From: an uncultured Pseudomonadota bacterium
Lineage (GTDB): Bacteria > Pseudomonadota > Gammaproteobacteria > Burkholderiales > Rhodocyclaceae
Assembly (NCBI GenBank): GCA_903951825.1
Contig: CAJBDJ010000074.1
Coordinates: forward strand, 21,163-85,162
Direction: 5' to 3'
Length of the DNA: 64,000 bases
The translations under genes and the position numbers were made by a program. Positions 8,636 through 17,801 of this stretch are shown in pieces (position 1 is the first letter of the stretch; the number at the start of each line of letters is the position of its first letter). The notes under the pieces were generated by a model that ran no database searches, was not told where the DNA came from, and saw only the letters and a program-made list of their open reading frames with translations.

Positions 8636-9352
8636 TTAGACCGAAAAATGTCCTGATCCGACAAGAGGGATTTTCAGCGGATCGCTGAGACCGATGTTAC
8701 GTTTCGGATCACGCGAGGCCACCGTGAACACATAGACGTAATGCCAAGGCGTGTCGTTCGCTGACTGGTAGATCGTGGTGAAACCCTGCGCCTCAAGAAG
8801 TCGATTGAGGCACATCGGAGTGGGCCGCCAGTAATCACCGAAAGCGCCTTCTTCAAAATGGACTGACTGGAGAAACGGCGTGACCAGAATGACGGTGTCG
8901 TCGCTCAAGGCACAAATATTTTCGATCGCTTGTTCGATCTGGAAGACATGCTCGAGCGTCGTGTGATTGAAAGCCACCTGGTATTGACGCCGCAAATTTT
9001 CCGGCAATTTTGCTTCGAGGTCGATGAACACCCCCGCCTCTGCTTCATCTTCCATCCCGCGCGCGCCACGAAAATTGGAGACGGAATAGCCCGCCGCATT
9101 GTTGAAGTAATCGCGGTAGTGTCCTCCTCGCTGATCTTCATCACGCCAACCGCTGACATTGATCACCGCGCCGTCAAAAACTCCGGCCACCTTGGCCAAC
9201 TCACCATTTGACCACTCCCGCGGCCGCACCGAGTGGCGGCGCGCTCGGCGCATGGCTGCGGCCAGCAAGCGGTATTGCCAAGCGCACAACGATTCCAGCC
9301 AACGACCCAGCAGCGGAATCTTCAACAATCCAACCAGCAGCGTCTCTACCAT
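8636..9352 (-). CDS. SAM-dependent methyltransferase-like protein of the glycan cluster
   Basis: A 238-residue soluble protein. The segment FNHTTLEHVFQIEQAIENICALSDDTVILVTPF matches the post-motif part of class I methyltransferases (a vlEHv-type motif, then a strand after the helix). It is followed by EEGAFGDYWRPTPMCLNRLLEAQGF, as in sugar O-methyltransferases. The glycine-rich SAM motif I is not obvious; VINVSGWRDED may replace it, so catalysis is uncertain. A good Shine-Dalgarno (AAGGAA) precedes the ATG at 9350-9352. It is the last gene of the long leftward LPS operon, suggesting terminal modification of a glycan. Confidence 0.7.
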   Translation of the reverse strand: MVETLLVGLLKIPLLGRWLESLCAWQYRLLAAAMRRARRHSVRPREWSNGELAKVAGVFDGAVINVSGWRDEDQRGGHYRDYFNNAAGYSVSNFRGARGMEDEAEAGVFIDLEAKLPENLRRQYQVAFNHTTLEHVFQIEQAIENICALSDDTVILVTPFLQSVHFEEGAFGDYWRPTPMCLNRLLEAQGFTTIYQSANDTPWHYVYVFTVASRDPKRNIGLSDPLKIPLVGSGHFSV

Positions 9353-9364
9353 TAATATTCCTTG

Positions 9365-10411
9365 TCAATCAAAGCGGCCAGCGATACGGCTGGCCTCAAT
9401 CAAACGCCCGAAGGCCGCACACGCTTCGTCAACCGAAATCTCGGCAACTGTGCGCGCAGGCTTCTGTATCAGCTCGTAAGGCACACCCCAAGGGTACCAG
9501 CGATGCGCCGGTGAGTTCCCAAAAAAACATAGGATCGGTTTGCCCAAGCCGGCGGCCAGATGCATTCCCCCGCCGTCCGACATGACAGCGAAGTCGCAGA
9601 GTGACAAGCCCGCCATCAATTCTGACAAATGCTCAGTTCGCACGGGTGCTGCCGGAAAATCGGCCAATGCCGCAAGTAAAAGTGACGCCTTGCCGTCATC
9701 GCCGGGGTGAAATGGGTTGGCTTCGTCACCCGGTGACCAGAAAACCAGAAAACGGGCAGCGTAGCGAACATGCAACTGCTTGGCTAACTCGCTAAAACAT
9801 GCCACAGGCCAGCGCTGCCTTTCTTTGCGTGCGCTGATGTGCAAGGCAACCAGCGGCCCTTTGCCGTGCATCACGCTGTCCGGCAAGGACTGCCGAAAGC
9901 GCGCGACGATCTGTTGGTCGGGTAGGACGGTCAACCCGGGGATGCCCGATGAAATGCCGAGCGGTTTCAGCAAGCGGAACATATCTTCGGTTTCGTGCAG
10001 CCGCTCGCCGTCAGCCTGGGCAATCGCCAAATCAATGCGTGGCGATGCGGCCTGCTCGGTCACAAAGCCGATGATATGCTCGGGTGCCAGCATTCGCGCC
10101 AGCTTCAGGGCGCGCCCGGCAAATCCGCTGGTCGCCAGAATCACATAGTCAAAACGCACATGACGCAATCGCCACAGCAGCTTGAACCTTCGCAGGTAAG
10201 CCTGCCATACGGGTTCGTTGGCGGCGTGTTTGCCTTTGGTGTAGGAAAAAATGTCGTCAAGATACGGATTGTCGTGAATCGCTGGTGCGTTGTAACTATT
10301 GACCAGCGCCGCGATGTAGGCCTGCGGATAGTGGCGGCGAAGCGCCTCAAACAAAGGCGTTGTGCAAATCAGGTCGCCGATGTTGTCGCGGCGGATAACC
10401 AGTATTTTCAT
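9365..10411 (-). CDS. Glycosyltransferase family 9 (heptosyltransferase-like)
   Basis: A 348-residue GT9 protein. It starts MKILVIRRDNIGDLICTTPLFEALRRHYP, the heptosyltransferase N-domain signature (R-x-D-x-I-G-D), and has the C-domain donor-binding segment SDGGGMHLAAGLGKPILCFFGNSP. GT9 enzymes use ADP-heptose or related donors to build the LPS inner core on the cytoplasmic side. Unlike three other GT9 proteins of this operon it lacks the C-terminal Cys cluster. The start overlaps the upstream O-antigen ligase stop by 4 nt (ATGA). The specific linkage cannot be assigned. Confidence 0.9.
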   Translation of the reverse strand: MKILVIRRDNIGDLICTTPLFEALRRHYPQAYIAALVNSYNAPAIHDNPYLDDIFSYTKGKHAANEPVWQAYLRRFKLLWRLRHVRFDYVILATSGFAGRALKLARMLAPEHIIGFVTEQAASPRIDLAIAQADGERLHETEDMFRLLKPLGISSGIPGLTVLPDQQIVARFRQSLPDSVMHGKGPLVALHISARKERQRWPVACFSELAKQLHVRYAARFLVFWSPGDEANPFHPGDDGKASLLLAALADFPAAPVRTEHLSELMAGLSLCDFAVMSDGGGMHLAAGLGKPILCFFGNSPAHRWYPWGVPYELIQKPARTVAEISVDEACAAFGRLIEASRIAGRFD

Positions 10412-11712
10412 TTCACCGGCTCCTCTGGCAGAGCAACCAATACCGCCACAATCAGGAAAAAAACCATCAGCATGTGATCCCGATTGATGCTGTCCAATAG
10501 CATCCGTCCGAAAAAACCGCCCACGACAAAGGTCAATACCAGACCGGCGGGGTCGTGCGCAACGAAATAGCGCCTGATGCCCAGCGCTGCAGCCCAGATC
10601 ATGAAGGCAAGCCAGAGGATCAGCCCGGGAATGCCAACGCCTATGGTCCAGTCGATCAGTCCGCTATGGGCATGACCCAGACGGGTCTCCATCGTCTTGC
10701 GCAAGGCGTGGCCAAAGGCATTCCGGCCGTAGCCAACACCCCAGGGATAATCGGCCACCAAATCGACTCCGGCACGAATCCAGGCAATTCTGAAATAAGC
10801 CGACGCCTCGACCGGCACACCTGACGCCAACTGTGGCAAGAGCGCATCATCGGGATGCAGCCACGCATCACTTGCGGCAGGGTTCCAGGCGATTCGGGCT
10901 GTTTCCGTGAAGCGAGACCAACGCGGATCGAGATGGTAGTTGAGCGAGGCGAGTGTGCTGACCAGAAGAACTGCCCCGCCCAGGAAGGCAACAGCCTTGG
11001 CTGATCCGATTTTTTTCCGCTCGTGCCAGATCACCAGCAAGGCGAGCGAGGAGAGGAGCAGAATCGAGCCAATCACCCCGTTCCGCGCGCCAAATGCCAG
11101 ATTGCTGACAAAAACAGCGAATATTCCGCCGACGATGAGTGGTGTCGGCAGGGCGCTGAGCGATTGCCGGTAAAGCCAGCGGGCGAGAACATCAATGACG
11201 AGAAAAGAGAGCAGGAGGTTGTTCCAGTAGCTGAGTTCCAGCTTGCCTGCGGTCAGTGTCGTCGTTCCTTGCGGGAAAGCACCATTTGCCAAAAAATCTG
11301 GCAGCGTGACCAGCAATGAAAACACCGTCTGAGCCAGAAAAACCAGGACGATCCCGGCCAGTAGTTTCTTTCGCGAAAGGCCGTCTGCATGCACCAGAAC
11401 CACGCCAATGCCGACCGCTGCCGCCAGCAAGGCGGGCAACCACTGGCTGCCCAGTTCATCGAGCGCCCAGGGTGACTCTTCAGAAATCCAGCAGGCTTGA
11501 ATAATTAGCCAGGCACTCAGGATAGCCAGCCAGAGCAGGAGAGCACCGACACCCCGCACCGGGATCGAGAGGCGTTTGCGCGATTGGTGCCAGAGCAGAA
11601 CAAGAAGCGCTAGCAACCCCAGCAATAACACCTGACGCAGGGCGATGGTTCCGGGGATTGGCAGAACGAATAGAAAAAGTCCGAAGAAGATTGAAAAAAA
11701 ACGCTTTGTCAT
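10408..11712 (-). CDS. O-antigen ligase family membrane protein (WaaL/Wzy_C-like)
   Basis: A 434-residue polytopic protein with about 10-12 predicted spans and one larger periplasmic loop (roughly residues 265-345). The loop ends with the motif ETRLGHAHSGLIDWTIGVGIPGL. The His and following Gly match the H-x-x-x-x-x-x-G-type motif of O-antigen ligases and polymerases (Wzy_C domain). Such proteins transfer undecaprenyl-linked glycan to lipid A-core. The ATG at 11710-11712 overlaps the previous stop and gives a typical signal-anchor start (MTKRFFSIFFGLFLFVLP). Ligase versus polymerase cannot be decided, but the operon context favours ligase. Confidence 0.85.
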   Translation of the reverse strand: MTKRFFSIFFGLFLFVLPIPGTIALRQVLLLGLLALLVLLWHQSRKRLSIPVRGVGALLLWLAILSAWLIIQACWISEESPWALDELGSQWLPALLAAAVGIGVVLVHADGLSRKKLLAGIVLVFLAQTVFSLLVTLPDFLANGAFPQGTTTLTAGKLELSYWNNLLLSFLVIDVLARWLYRQSLSALPTPLIVGGIFAVFVSNLAFGARNGVIGSILLLSSLALLVIWHERKKIGSAKAVAFLGGAVLLVSTLASLNYHLDPRWSRFTETARIAWNPAASDAWLHPDDALLPQLASGVPVEASAYFRIAWIRAGVDLVADYPWGVGYGRNAFGHALRKTMETRLGHAHSGLIDWTIGVGIPGLILWLAFMIWAAALGIRRYFVAHDPAGLVLTFVVGGFFGRMLLDSINRDHMLMVFFLIVAVLVALPEEPVK

Positions 11713-12440
11713 AAACTGGCAAGCAGCTTGGATGACCACAACACAGCGCTGGCCGGATGTGACAAGTGATGGTCGCCAGCAGCGGAAATGAAGCGCTGAT
11801 GGATCTGCCCACTCGTCTCATCCAGCACCTCGGCAGTCAGGTCGAAGTAGGCGAGGTCGAGCTCACTCGCCAGATGGTTGAGTTGCTCATTGAATTCCAG
11901 AACGAGCCGGGTGCGCGCTTGCTGCGATGCGGCAATCTCTCGGCGCGGAAGGTTTTCCTGAGTTGCTGCCGCCGCGTCACTGACCGTTGGCAGAATTGCG
12001 CCAACCAGTATGACTTTTCGCTCCCGGGACATGTCGTCGCGAATCCTGCTGACCAAGCGACGGATGCCAGCCAACGAGTGATCGATCAGCGAGGCCGGCG
12101 TCACATTCAGCCGCTCGGCCTTTTTCCACAGGGCAAAGCTACAATCGCATTCGCCCAACATGATTACCACGACGTCGTAATCGGCGAAACGCCGCAAGGC
12201 TGCGGTGAACTTCTGCCACCCCTGCGTCGCAGCGGTGTCACCGTTCAAGCCGTAGGCAGTTGCTCCGGCGACAATTTCACAATTCAGCCAGTGCGGCGCC
12301 AGCAAGCCGTGATCGAAACAGTATTCGAAAACACCACTGTGCGAATCGCCCAGAACCAGAATTCGGCGACCTTGCAACAAACGGTTTTGCAAGCCGCGCC
12401 AGCGTTTTTTCAGAGATTTTCCGTAGCGCCCGAATCTCAC
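11709..12440 (-). CDS. SGNH/GDSL-like hydrolase in LPS operon
   Basis: A 243-residue protein with SGNH-hydrolase features. Block I is RILVLGDSHSGVFEY (GDSHS with the nucleophile Ser), a middle IMLGECDCSFALWKK takes the place of the GxND block, and the C-terminal AAGDHHLSHPAS provides the Asp-x-x-His pair. No signal peptide is present, so a cytoplasmic location is likely. It starts at GTG (12438-12440), overlapping the upstream stop (GTGA). Related proteins occur in polysaccharide clusters as esterases or O-acyl-modifying enzymes. The substrate is unknown. Confidence 0.78.
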   Translation of the reverse strand: MRFGRYGKSLKKRWRGLQNRLLQGRRILVLGDSHSGVFEYCFDHGLLAPHWLNCEIVAGATAYGLNGDTAATQGWQKFTAALRRFADYDVVVIMLGECDCSFALWKKAERLNVTPASLIDHSLAGIRRLVSRIRDDMSRERKVILVGAILPTVSDAAAATQENLPRREIAASQQARTRLVLEFNEQLNHLASELDLAYFDLTAEVLDETSGQIHQRFISAAGDHHLSHPASAVLWSSKLLASL

Positions 12441-13552
12441 TTGCCAAGCTCGCGGAGAACCTGCTCGACCAGGCTGGCAATCGGTGTCCCGGTAATACAG
12501 GCACGGGTTCCCAAGGGGCAGCGATAGGGTGCATCAAAGGCGTGCGAGCATGGTGCGCAGGGCTCGCCACTGCGAATCACCACCGCACGTTCTCCGCGTG
12601 GCCGCTGGTCGTTCGCGTCGGCCGGCCCCATGTAATCGACCACTGGCACCCCCACTGCGTCAGCCAGATACGTCGCTCCCGAGTCGACACCGACAAAACA
12701 ACTCAGGTTGGTCAGTAGCGAAGGTAACTCACCTAGCGTCCATTGGCCGACTGAATCAATCATCCGCCCGGCGGGCAGGACAGCTCGCAAGGCGTCGGCG
12801 CCAGGGCGATCTGCCTCGGTGCCGATGAGTACCAGGCTAGCATTGCTGAACTTGAGTATTTGCGTGGCAATTTCAATAATCTGGCGCGAATCCAGTGCCT
12901 TCATACGGTTGCCGGCGCCAAGTCCGAGGCCAACCCAGGGTTTGGGTGCGTGTTCTTGCAGCGCCTGCGCCCGCGCATCGCCCGCGGCACTGCGAGCAAT
13001 TTCGTTGGGCAAGGCCAGCAATCCATCATCGACACGGATGCCCAATCCGGCCAGTGCCCGTAATGCCGTTTCCCGGAACTGCTGCCCGTTTTGATGGGCT
13101 TGGCCGTGGGTCAAAAATGGCCAGGCCAGGCGGGCGCTTCCCTGACGTCGATCGGGCAAAACGGAAACCCGTTGCGCGATGCCTGCCCAAAAGGGAGCAA
13201 GCAGGCTTGTCAAATTGGGGCTGAGAATCAGCACGCCGTCGTAGCCTCCGGCCAATTGCTCAAGCAGCCAGCGTTTGCCGGCCCAGCCTTTGAAGCCGCT
13301 GGCCGGCAGTTCGATGATCTGGTCGATGCTGTCCAGCCCTTGCGCCAAGGGAGCGTTGATCGGATGCAGCAAAGCAACGATTCTGTGTTGCGGCAAACGC
13401 TGGCGCAAGGCACGAAAAACCGGGGTGGTCGCGACGAAGTCACCGATCTTGGCGGTCTGGATAACCAGAATCCGGCCGTGCTTGCTTTTCTGACACGCCG
13501 CGCGCCACCATAACAGGGGCGCAGCCAGCCAGGTCAGCAGCAGGTAAATCAT
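12437..13552 (-). CDS. Glycosyltransferase family 9 (heptosyltransferase-like)
   Basis: A 371-residue GT9 protein. The N-domain is RILVIQTAKIGDFVATTPVFRALRQRLPQHRI. The donor-binding region is FVGVDSGATYLADAVGVPVVDYMGPAD. Near the C-terminus is the Cys cluster CAPCSHAFDAPYRCPLGTRAC, a pattern also seen in WaaF-type heptosyltransferases. The first ~15 residues (MIYLLLTWLAAPLLWW) are hydrophobic and could anchor it to the inner membrane. The start overlaps the preceding gene by 4 nt. It probably adds a heptose or other sugar to the LPS core. Donor and acceptor are unassigned. Confidence 0.88.
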   Translation of the reverse strand: MIYLLLTWLAAPLLWWRAACQKSKHGRILVIQTAKIGDFVATTPVFRALRQRLPQHRIVALLHPINAPLAQGLDSIDQIIELPASGFKGWAGKRWLLEQLAGGYDGVLILSPNLTSLLAPFWAGIAQRVSVLPDRRQGSARLAWPFLTHGQAHQNGQQFRETALRALAGLGIRVDDGLLALPNEIARSAAGDARAQALQEHAPKPWVGLGLGAGNRMKALDSRQIIEIATQILKFSNASLVLIGTEADRPGADALRAVLPAGRMIDSVGQWTLGELPSLLTNLSCFVGVDSGATYLADAVGVPVVDYMGPADANDQRPRGERAVVIRSGEPCAPCSHAFDAPYRCPLGTRACITGTPIASLVEQVLRELGK

Positions 13553-14745
13553 GACCCGGCCTCTTCGAGCACCCGGGAGACGCCGGCGACATAGGCGTCA
13601 ATCGAGAAACCGTCAACGACCCGGCGGCGGCCTTCCTCGCCCATCGTCCGGCGCAATTGCGGGTCGGCGATCAGGCGGCGCAGCGCCGAGGTCAGCGCCG
13701 GAATGTCGCCGTAGGGGTAAAGGAGGCCTGTTTCGTCATGGACGATCAGTTCGCGCGTGCCGGTAACGTCCGAGCCGACCACCGGCTTGCCGGCCAGCAT
13801 GGCCTCGAGAACGGTGCGCGGCAGCCCCTCCTTGCGCGAACAGAGAACACCGATGTCCAGCGCCTGTACCCAGGCCAGCGGTGCCTTCTGGAAGCCGAGA
13901 AAACGCACCCGATTGGCGATGCCCAGGCGGCTGGCGGCGGCTTCCAGTTCGCCACGCTGCGGCCCTTCGCCAAGAATCAGGCAGGTCACTTTCAGTTCTT
14001 CGGCAGCCAGCGCGGCAACCGCCTGCAGCAGATGCATGACGCCCTTGCGCGCCGTCAATTGGCCGACGGTACCGATGACGACATCCGCGACCGGCGGCGA
14101 CAGCACCACCGGCGGCGGCAAAGCCGCCTGGCTGTCGATGGCGTTATGGACAACGCACAGGCGGCTTTCGGCAATCTGCCGGGCAGCCAGCACATCGGCG
14201 ACGCCCTGCGAAACACAAATAATGCGCGTCGCCAGGCGATTGACCGTCGCCGCCTCGGCGGCCTGTAGCGTTGGTTCGATACGGCAGTGCTGAACGACCG
14301 GCAAAGCGGCCGCCTCGCCAGCGAGATAGCCTTCGAGGTTGGAGGATGGCTGGTTGTTCAGGTAAAGCAGGTCAAAGCGATCCGGCTGCAGAATTTCCAG
14401 CAAGGCTGCAACGCGCGGCTTGATTCGCCAGGCCATGTCGATGCCCAGAAGCGCACGTTTTTTCAGGCGCGACGACCACCACAGCAGGGCGCGTACGATT
14501 TCCTTGGCCAGCTTGGCCGACAGCGGCTGGCGGCGAGGCGGCAGCAGGATGAGCGGAATGTCGATCGCCGCCAGTTCTTCAGACAGCCGGCGACCCGCTT
14601 CACCCTGGCGATAATCTTTGTAAAAACAGCAGGTGATGGCGAAACGCCTGCGATCAATGCGTTTGAGCAGCTCGAACATGCTGTTGGTACCGCCGCCCCA
14701 TTCGTTTCCGGTATCGAGCAGCAAAATGCGTTTCGCCGGGCTCAT
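13549..14745 (-). CDS. Glycosyltransferase family 4
   Basis: A GT-B glycosyltransferase of 398 residues. The N-terminal half begins MSPAKRILLLDTGNEWGGGTNSMFELLKRI. The C-terminal half has GTVGQLTARKGVMHLLQAVAAL and the nucleotide-sugar site SRKEGLPRTVLEAMLAGKPVVGSDVTGTRELI, the classical GT4 E-x7-E motif. The frame runs 23 codons further upstream. The ATG at 14743-14745 is chosen because it overlaps the preceding stop (ATGA) and begins the conserved strand. It acts on the cytoplasmic face in LPS or glycan assembly. The sugar is not predictable. Confidence 0.9.
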   Translation of the reverse strand: MSPAKRILLLDTGNEWGGGTNSMFELLKRIDRRRFAITCCFYKDYRQGEAGRRLSEELAAIDIPLILLPPRRQPLSAKLAKEIVRALLWWSSRLKKRALLGIDMAWRIKPRVAALLEILQPDRFDLLYLNNQPSSNLEGYLAGEAAALPVVQHCRIEPTLQAAEAATVNRLATRIICVSQGVADVLAARQIAESRLCVVHNAIDSQAALPPPVVLSPPVADVVIGTVGQLTARKGVMHLLQAVAALAAEELKVTCLILGEGPQRGELEAAASRLGIANRVRFLGFQKAPLAWVQALDIGVLCSRKEGLPRTVLEAMLAGKPVVGSDVTGTRELIVHDETGLLYPYGDIPALTSALRRLIADPQLRRTMGEEGRRRVVDGFSIDAYVAGVSRVLEEAGS

Positions 14746-15890
14746 GCGGATTGCCGGCTCAAAATTTGGTTGGCCGCGGCAAGCACCTCGGCGACCTGGA
14801 TATTGTCCATGCACAGCGGCTCGTCATACGGGCAGTTCTTCGAAAAACAGGGGTCGCAAGTGCGCCACTTGCGGATCACGATATGCCGCTCAAGGTCATA
14901 CGCCGGCCCGGAGCGCGCCGGATCGGAGACAGCGAAGAGGGCAACCACCGGCGTCGCAACCGTCACCGCCAGATGCATCGGGCCGGTATCGCCGCTAATC
15001 AGCAGGCTGGATCGGCGTAACAGGTCGGGCAAGGCGATCAGCGGCAATTGCCCGGCCGACGACCAGGCTCGGTAACCCGCTGGCAGAGGAAGCGCCGCGT
15101 TGATGCGCGTCGCCAGTTCCTGACAAAGCCTAGCTTCAGCGGGTGAGCCGGTCACGACAAAACGCAATTCAGAACGGGATTGAGCCAATTCCAGCGCCGT
15201 GGCGACAAAGCGGGCGGGCGGCCAGCGCCGGCTCACCGTCGAGGCGCCGGGCTGCAAGGCGATGATGCTTGCCGTCTGCCAGCCGCGTGCGGCAAGCGCC
15301 GCGTCGACCGCCGCTGCGCCCTCGGCATGAGCCGGCACGCTCATGCGTCGATCGCACTCGCCCGTCGCGCCAGCCAGTCTGGCCACGGCCAGACGCTGAT
15401 CGAGGCCATGACCGAGTTCATCCCAGCCACGCAAAGGTTGGCGGTTGGTCAGCAGGAAGTTCCAGCGATTGTTGTTGGGCAGCTTGAAAATATGGCGCGC
15501 GCCGGACAAATAAGCTAGGGGCGTTGCCTGCGGCTCGTTGCCGTGAAGTATCACCGCCAGATCGTAATTTTTGAGGCGCCTCGCCAGGCGCCCGAAGCCG
15601 CGCCATTTTCCGTCGTAGGGCAGCAGTTCATCCACTTCGTCCAGTCCGTCGAACAATGCCTTTAACGAGGGATGCACAAGCAGCGTCATCTGCGCCTGCG
15701 GGTAGCTTGCCCGCAGCGCCCGCAAACCGGGGGTGGACAGCAGGGTATCGCCGAGCGCCGTACAAGATATGGCAAGAATCCGGCGGATCGCCGGCGTCGC
15801 CAACTCATCCGCTGAGCGTGGCCGGTGATCGAGCGCACGGCGTAGCCTCAGCCAGTGGTAGAGCGACGCTTCCCGCAGTCGTAAACGCAT
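14742..15890 (-). CDS. Glycosyltransferase family 9 (WaaF-like)
   Basis: A 382-residue GT9 protein. An N-terminal leader with YHWLRLRRALDHRP precedes IRRILAISCTALGDTLLSTPGLRALRASYP. The donor site reads LLISGDTGPMHLAVTVATPVVALF. The C-terminal motif CDPCFSKNCPYDEPLC resembles the Cys-rich end of heptosyltransferase II. The open frame extends 138 codons upstream over the deacetylase gene with no similarity, so the ATG at 15888-15890 is used; it lies 1 nt after the deacetylase stop. An LPS inner-core heptose transfer role is likely, but exact assignment is not possible. Confidence 0.9.
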   Translation of the reverse strand: MRLRLREASLYHWLRLRRALDHRPRSADELATPAIRRILAISCTALGDTLLSTPGLRALRASYPQAQMTLLVHPSLKALFDGLDEVDELLPYDGKWRGFGRLARRLKNYDLAVILHGNEPQATPLAYLSGARHIFKLPNNNRWNFLLTNRQPLRGWDELGHGLDQRLAVARLAGATGECDRRMSVPAHAEGAAAVDAALAARGWQTASIIALQPGASTVSRRWPPARFVATALELAQSRSELRFVVTGSPAEARLCQELATRINAALPLPAGYRAWSSAGQLPLIALPDLLRRSSLLISGDTGPMHLAVTVATPVVALFAVSDPARSGPAYDLERHIVIRKWRTCDPCFSKNCPYDEPLCMDNIQVAEVLAAANQILSRQSA

Positions 15891-15891
15891 T

Positions 15892-16716
15892 TCAGCGACC
15901 TTTCCCGGCGCTCTTGATGGACAGGTAAAGCAGCGAAAGGAATGGTCTGCCGTACATCCCCATGCGCCGCCCGAACCAGGCTGCCGGTTTGTCTTTGCAG
16001 ACAATTCGGGGAATCCGCGCGAGATCGATATGGCGGCGGACAACACCATGTTCGGTCGTATAAAGATGGGTAAAACCGGCCTCCCTGGCGACGCGCTGAT
16101 AGGCGGCGTCAAAATAGCCTTGCGGCCAGCAGAGGTGGGGACTGGCTTCGCCGAGACGCGCCAGCAGGGTCGCCCGTGATGCGGCAAGGTCGTCGGCAAG
16201 CGCCGCATCGCGCGCTTTCTGGTCGGCAATCTCGCGATCCCAGCGCCGGTGACTGTCGGTATGCGAGTGAAAATCAAAGGTGGCGGCCGCCCGCATGGCC
16301 TCAACTTCCGACCAGCGCAGGAACGCCGTATCTTTCTCCCCTTCGGCCGCGGCCTGCATGGCCTGCCGGTGGCTCGGCAGATCAGGGAGATTGCCCTGCC
16401 CGGCGTGCGCCCGCAATGCTCCGTTGCCGATCCAGCCGGTAATCAGGAAGAGGGTTGCGCGCAGGCCGAATTCTTGCAGGATGGGGTGAGCGTAAACCCA
16501 GTTGTCGAGATAACCGTCATCGAAGGTGATCAGCACGTTTTTTGGGGGAATCTCGCCGCTCGCCAGCGCTTCGGCAAAAGCTGCGGTCGACAGCGTTTTC
16601 CAGCCGTTTTTGGCCAACCACGCCATTTGCGCACGGAAATTCTCCGGCGAGCAGGTGACTAATCCCGGTTTCGGGCTGATGTGGTGATACATCAGCACGG
16701 GCATGGTGCAGCTCAT
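15892..16716 (-). CDS. Polysaccharide deacetylase (NodB-like, CE4)
   Basis: A 274-residue protein beginning MPVLMYHHISPKPG. The CE4 motif 1 TFDDGYLDN supplies the catalytic Asp and metal Asp. Motif 2 appears as FDFHSHTDSHRRW, giving the H-x-x-x-H metal ligands. A later CWPQGYFD corresponds to the substrate-binding motif 3. No signal peptide is seen, so it probably acts in the cytoplasm on a lipid-linked or core glycan intermediate and removes N-acetyl groups. It overlaps the following gene start by 4 nt. Confidence 0.9.
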   Translation of the reverse strand: MSCTMPVLMYHHISPKPGLVTCSPENFRAQMAWLAKNGWKTLSTAAFAEALASGEIPPKNVLITFDDGYLDNWVYAHPILQEFGLRATLFLITGWIGNGALRAHAGQGNLPDLPSHRQAMQAAAEGEKDTAFLRWSEVEAMRAAATFDFHSHTDSHRRWDREIADQKARDAALADDLAASRATLLARLGEASPHLCWPQGYFDAAYQRVAREAGFTHLYTTEHGVVRRHIDLARIPRIVCKDKPAAWFGRRMGMYGRPFLSLLYLSIKSAGKGR

Positions 16717-17801
16717 CGCCCCTCCAGCAACTTCAAATAGAGATCTTCCATCCCCTGCGCCATGGCCTGGCGCGAAAACTTGCGGCGCACGAATTGAGCG
16801 CCATTGGCGCCCATTCCCTGGCGGAAAATCGGGTCAGCGAGTAGCCGGCAAATGGCTTCGGCAATTGCCGGGCCATTTTTGACGGGTACCAACAGGCCGC
16901 TCTGGCCGTCCTGAACCACTTCCGGCACGCCATCAACATCGCTGGCAACTACCGGCAAACCCATGGCGCCGGCCTCGATGAAGGCGGTGCCGAGGGCTTC
17001 CTGGTGCGTCGGCAGCACAAAGACATCGAGCGAGGCCAGTACATTCGTTACGTCACGGCGCAAGCCGAGCAAGTGCACTTTTTCGCCGAGTCCCTCGGCG
17101 GCGATGCGGCGGCTCAGGTTTTCCTGCTGCGGCCCGTCGCCGGCAAAGACAAAATGCACATTGGGAAAGCGCTGCAGGACGGCGGGGACGGCATCCAGAA
17201 TGTCGCTGTGGCCTTTTTTGCCGCGCAGAATGGCGACGGTGCCGACCAGCAAGGCGGAGTCGTCCAAACCCAGTTCTTCCCGCAGATCACCGGCTACGGC
17301 GGAGCGTTCGTAACGGGAAAAATCAATGCCAGTCACCACCGTGGTGATTTTTTCTCGCGGGACGCCGGCGTCAACCAGGGATTTTTCGACAAACTTGCTG
17401 ACAGTGACGACATGGTCGGGCAGGACGCTGTAAGAGAATTTCGAGGTAATCGGCAGCGCTAGGTGCCGGGTGCGGACAATGCGCGGGCGCCGGCCGAAAA
17501 TACTGCGCGCCGCCATGCCGACGAGCTGTGTGTCGCGTCCGCTGTGGGTATTGACGATATCGGCGCGAAAACGCTGGATGGTGCTGCGCAGGCGGAAAAG
17601 TGCCGGCAAGTCGAGAGCGCCGCGCATGTCGACGGCAAAGGTTTCAAATCCCGCCTCTTGCGCCCGCTCGAGGATCCGCGCCTGCGGCCGGCTCAAGACC
17701 GCCATCTGGTGACCGCGTTCACGCATGGCGATCAACTCGTTGAGCGTGCGGTTTTCCTGACCGCCCCAGCCCGTCGACGATTCGGTGTGAAGAATGCGCA
17801 T
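16713..17801 (-). CDS. Glycosyltransferase family 4
   Basis: A 362-residue GT-B enzyme. The N-terminal motif is MRILHTESSTGWGGQENRTLNELIAMRERGH, with the acceptor-side GGxE loop. The C-terminal donor site is LGLRRDVTNVLASLDVFVLPTHQEALGTAFIEAGAMGLPVVASDVDGVPEVV. Similar proteins are common directly next to msbA and deacetylase genes in betaproteobacterial LPS clusters. The ATG overlaps the msbA stop by one base (TGATG). The transferred sugar and linkage are unknown. Confidence 0.9.
   Translation of the reverse strand: MRILHTESSTGWGGQENRTLNELIAMRERGHQMAVLSRPQARILERAQEAGFETFAVDMRGALDLPALFRLRSTIQRFRADIVNTHSGRDTQLVGMAARSIFGRRPRIVRTRHLALPITSKFSYSVLPDHVVTVSKFVEKSLVDAGVPREKITTVVTGIDFSRYERSAVAGDLREELGLDDSALLVGTVAILRGKKGHSDILDAVPAVLQRFPNVHFVFAGDGPQQENLSRRIAAEGLGEKVHLLGLRRDVTNVLASLDVFVLPTHQEALGTAFIEAGAMGLPVVASDVDGVPEVVQDGQSGLLVPVKNGPAIAEAICRLLADPIFRQGMGANGAQFVRRKFSRQAMAQGMEDLYLKLLEGR

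Noticed and set aside
14742..16304. Long GT9 frame covering the deacetylase gene
   Set aside because: The 138-codon extension is antisense-like shadow of another frame; the GT9 fold begins just before IRRILAISCTALGD.
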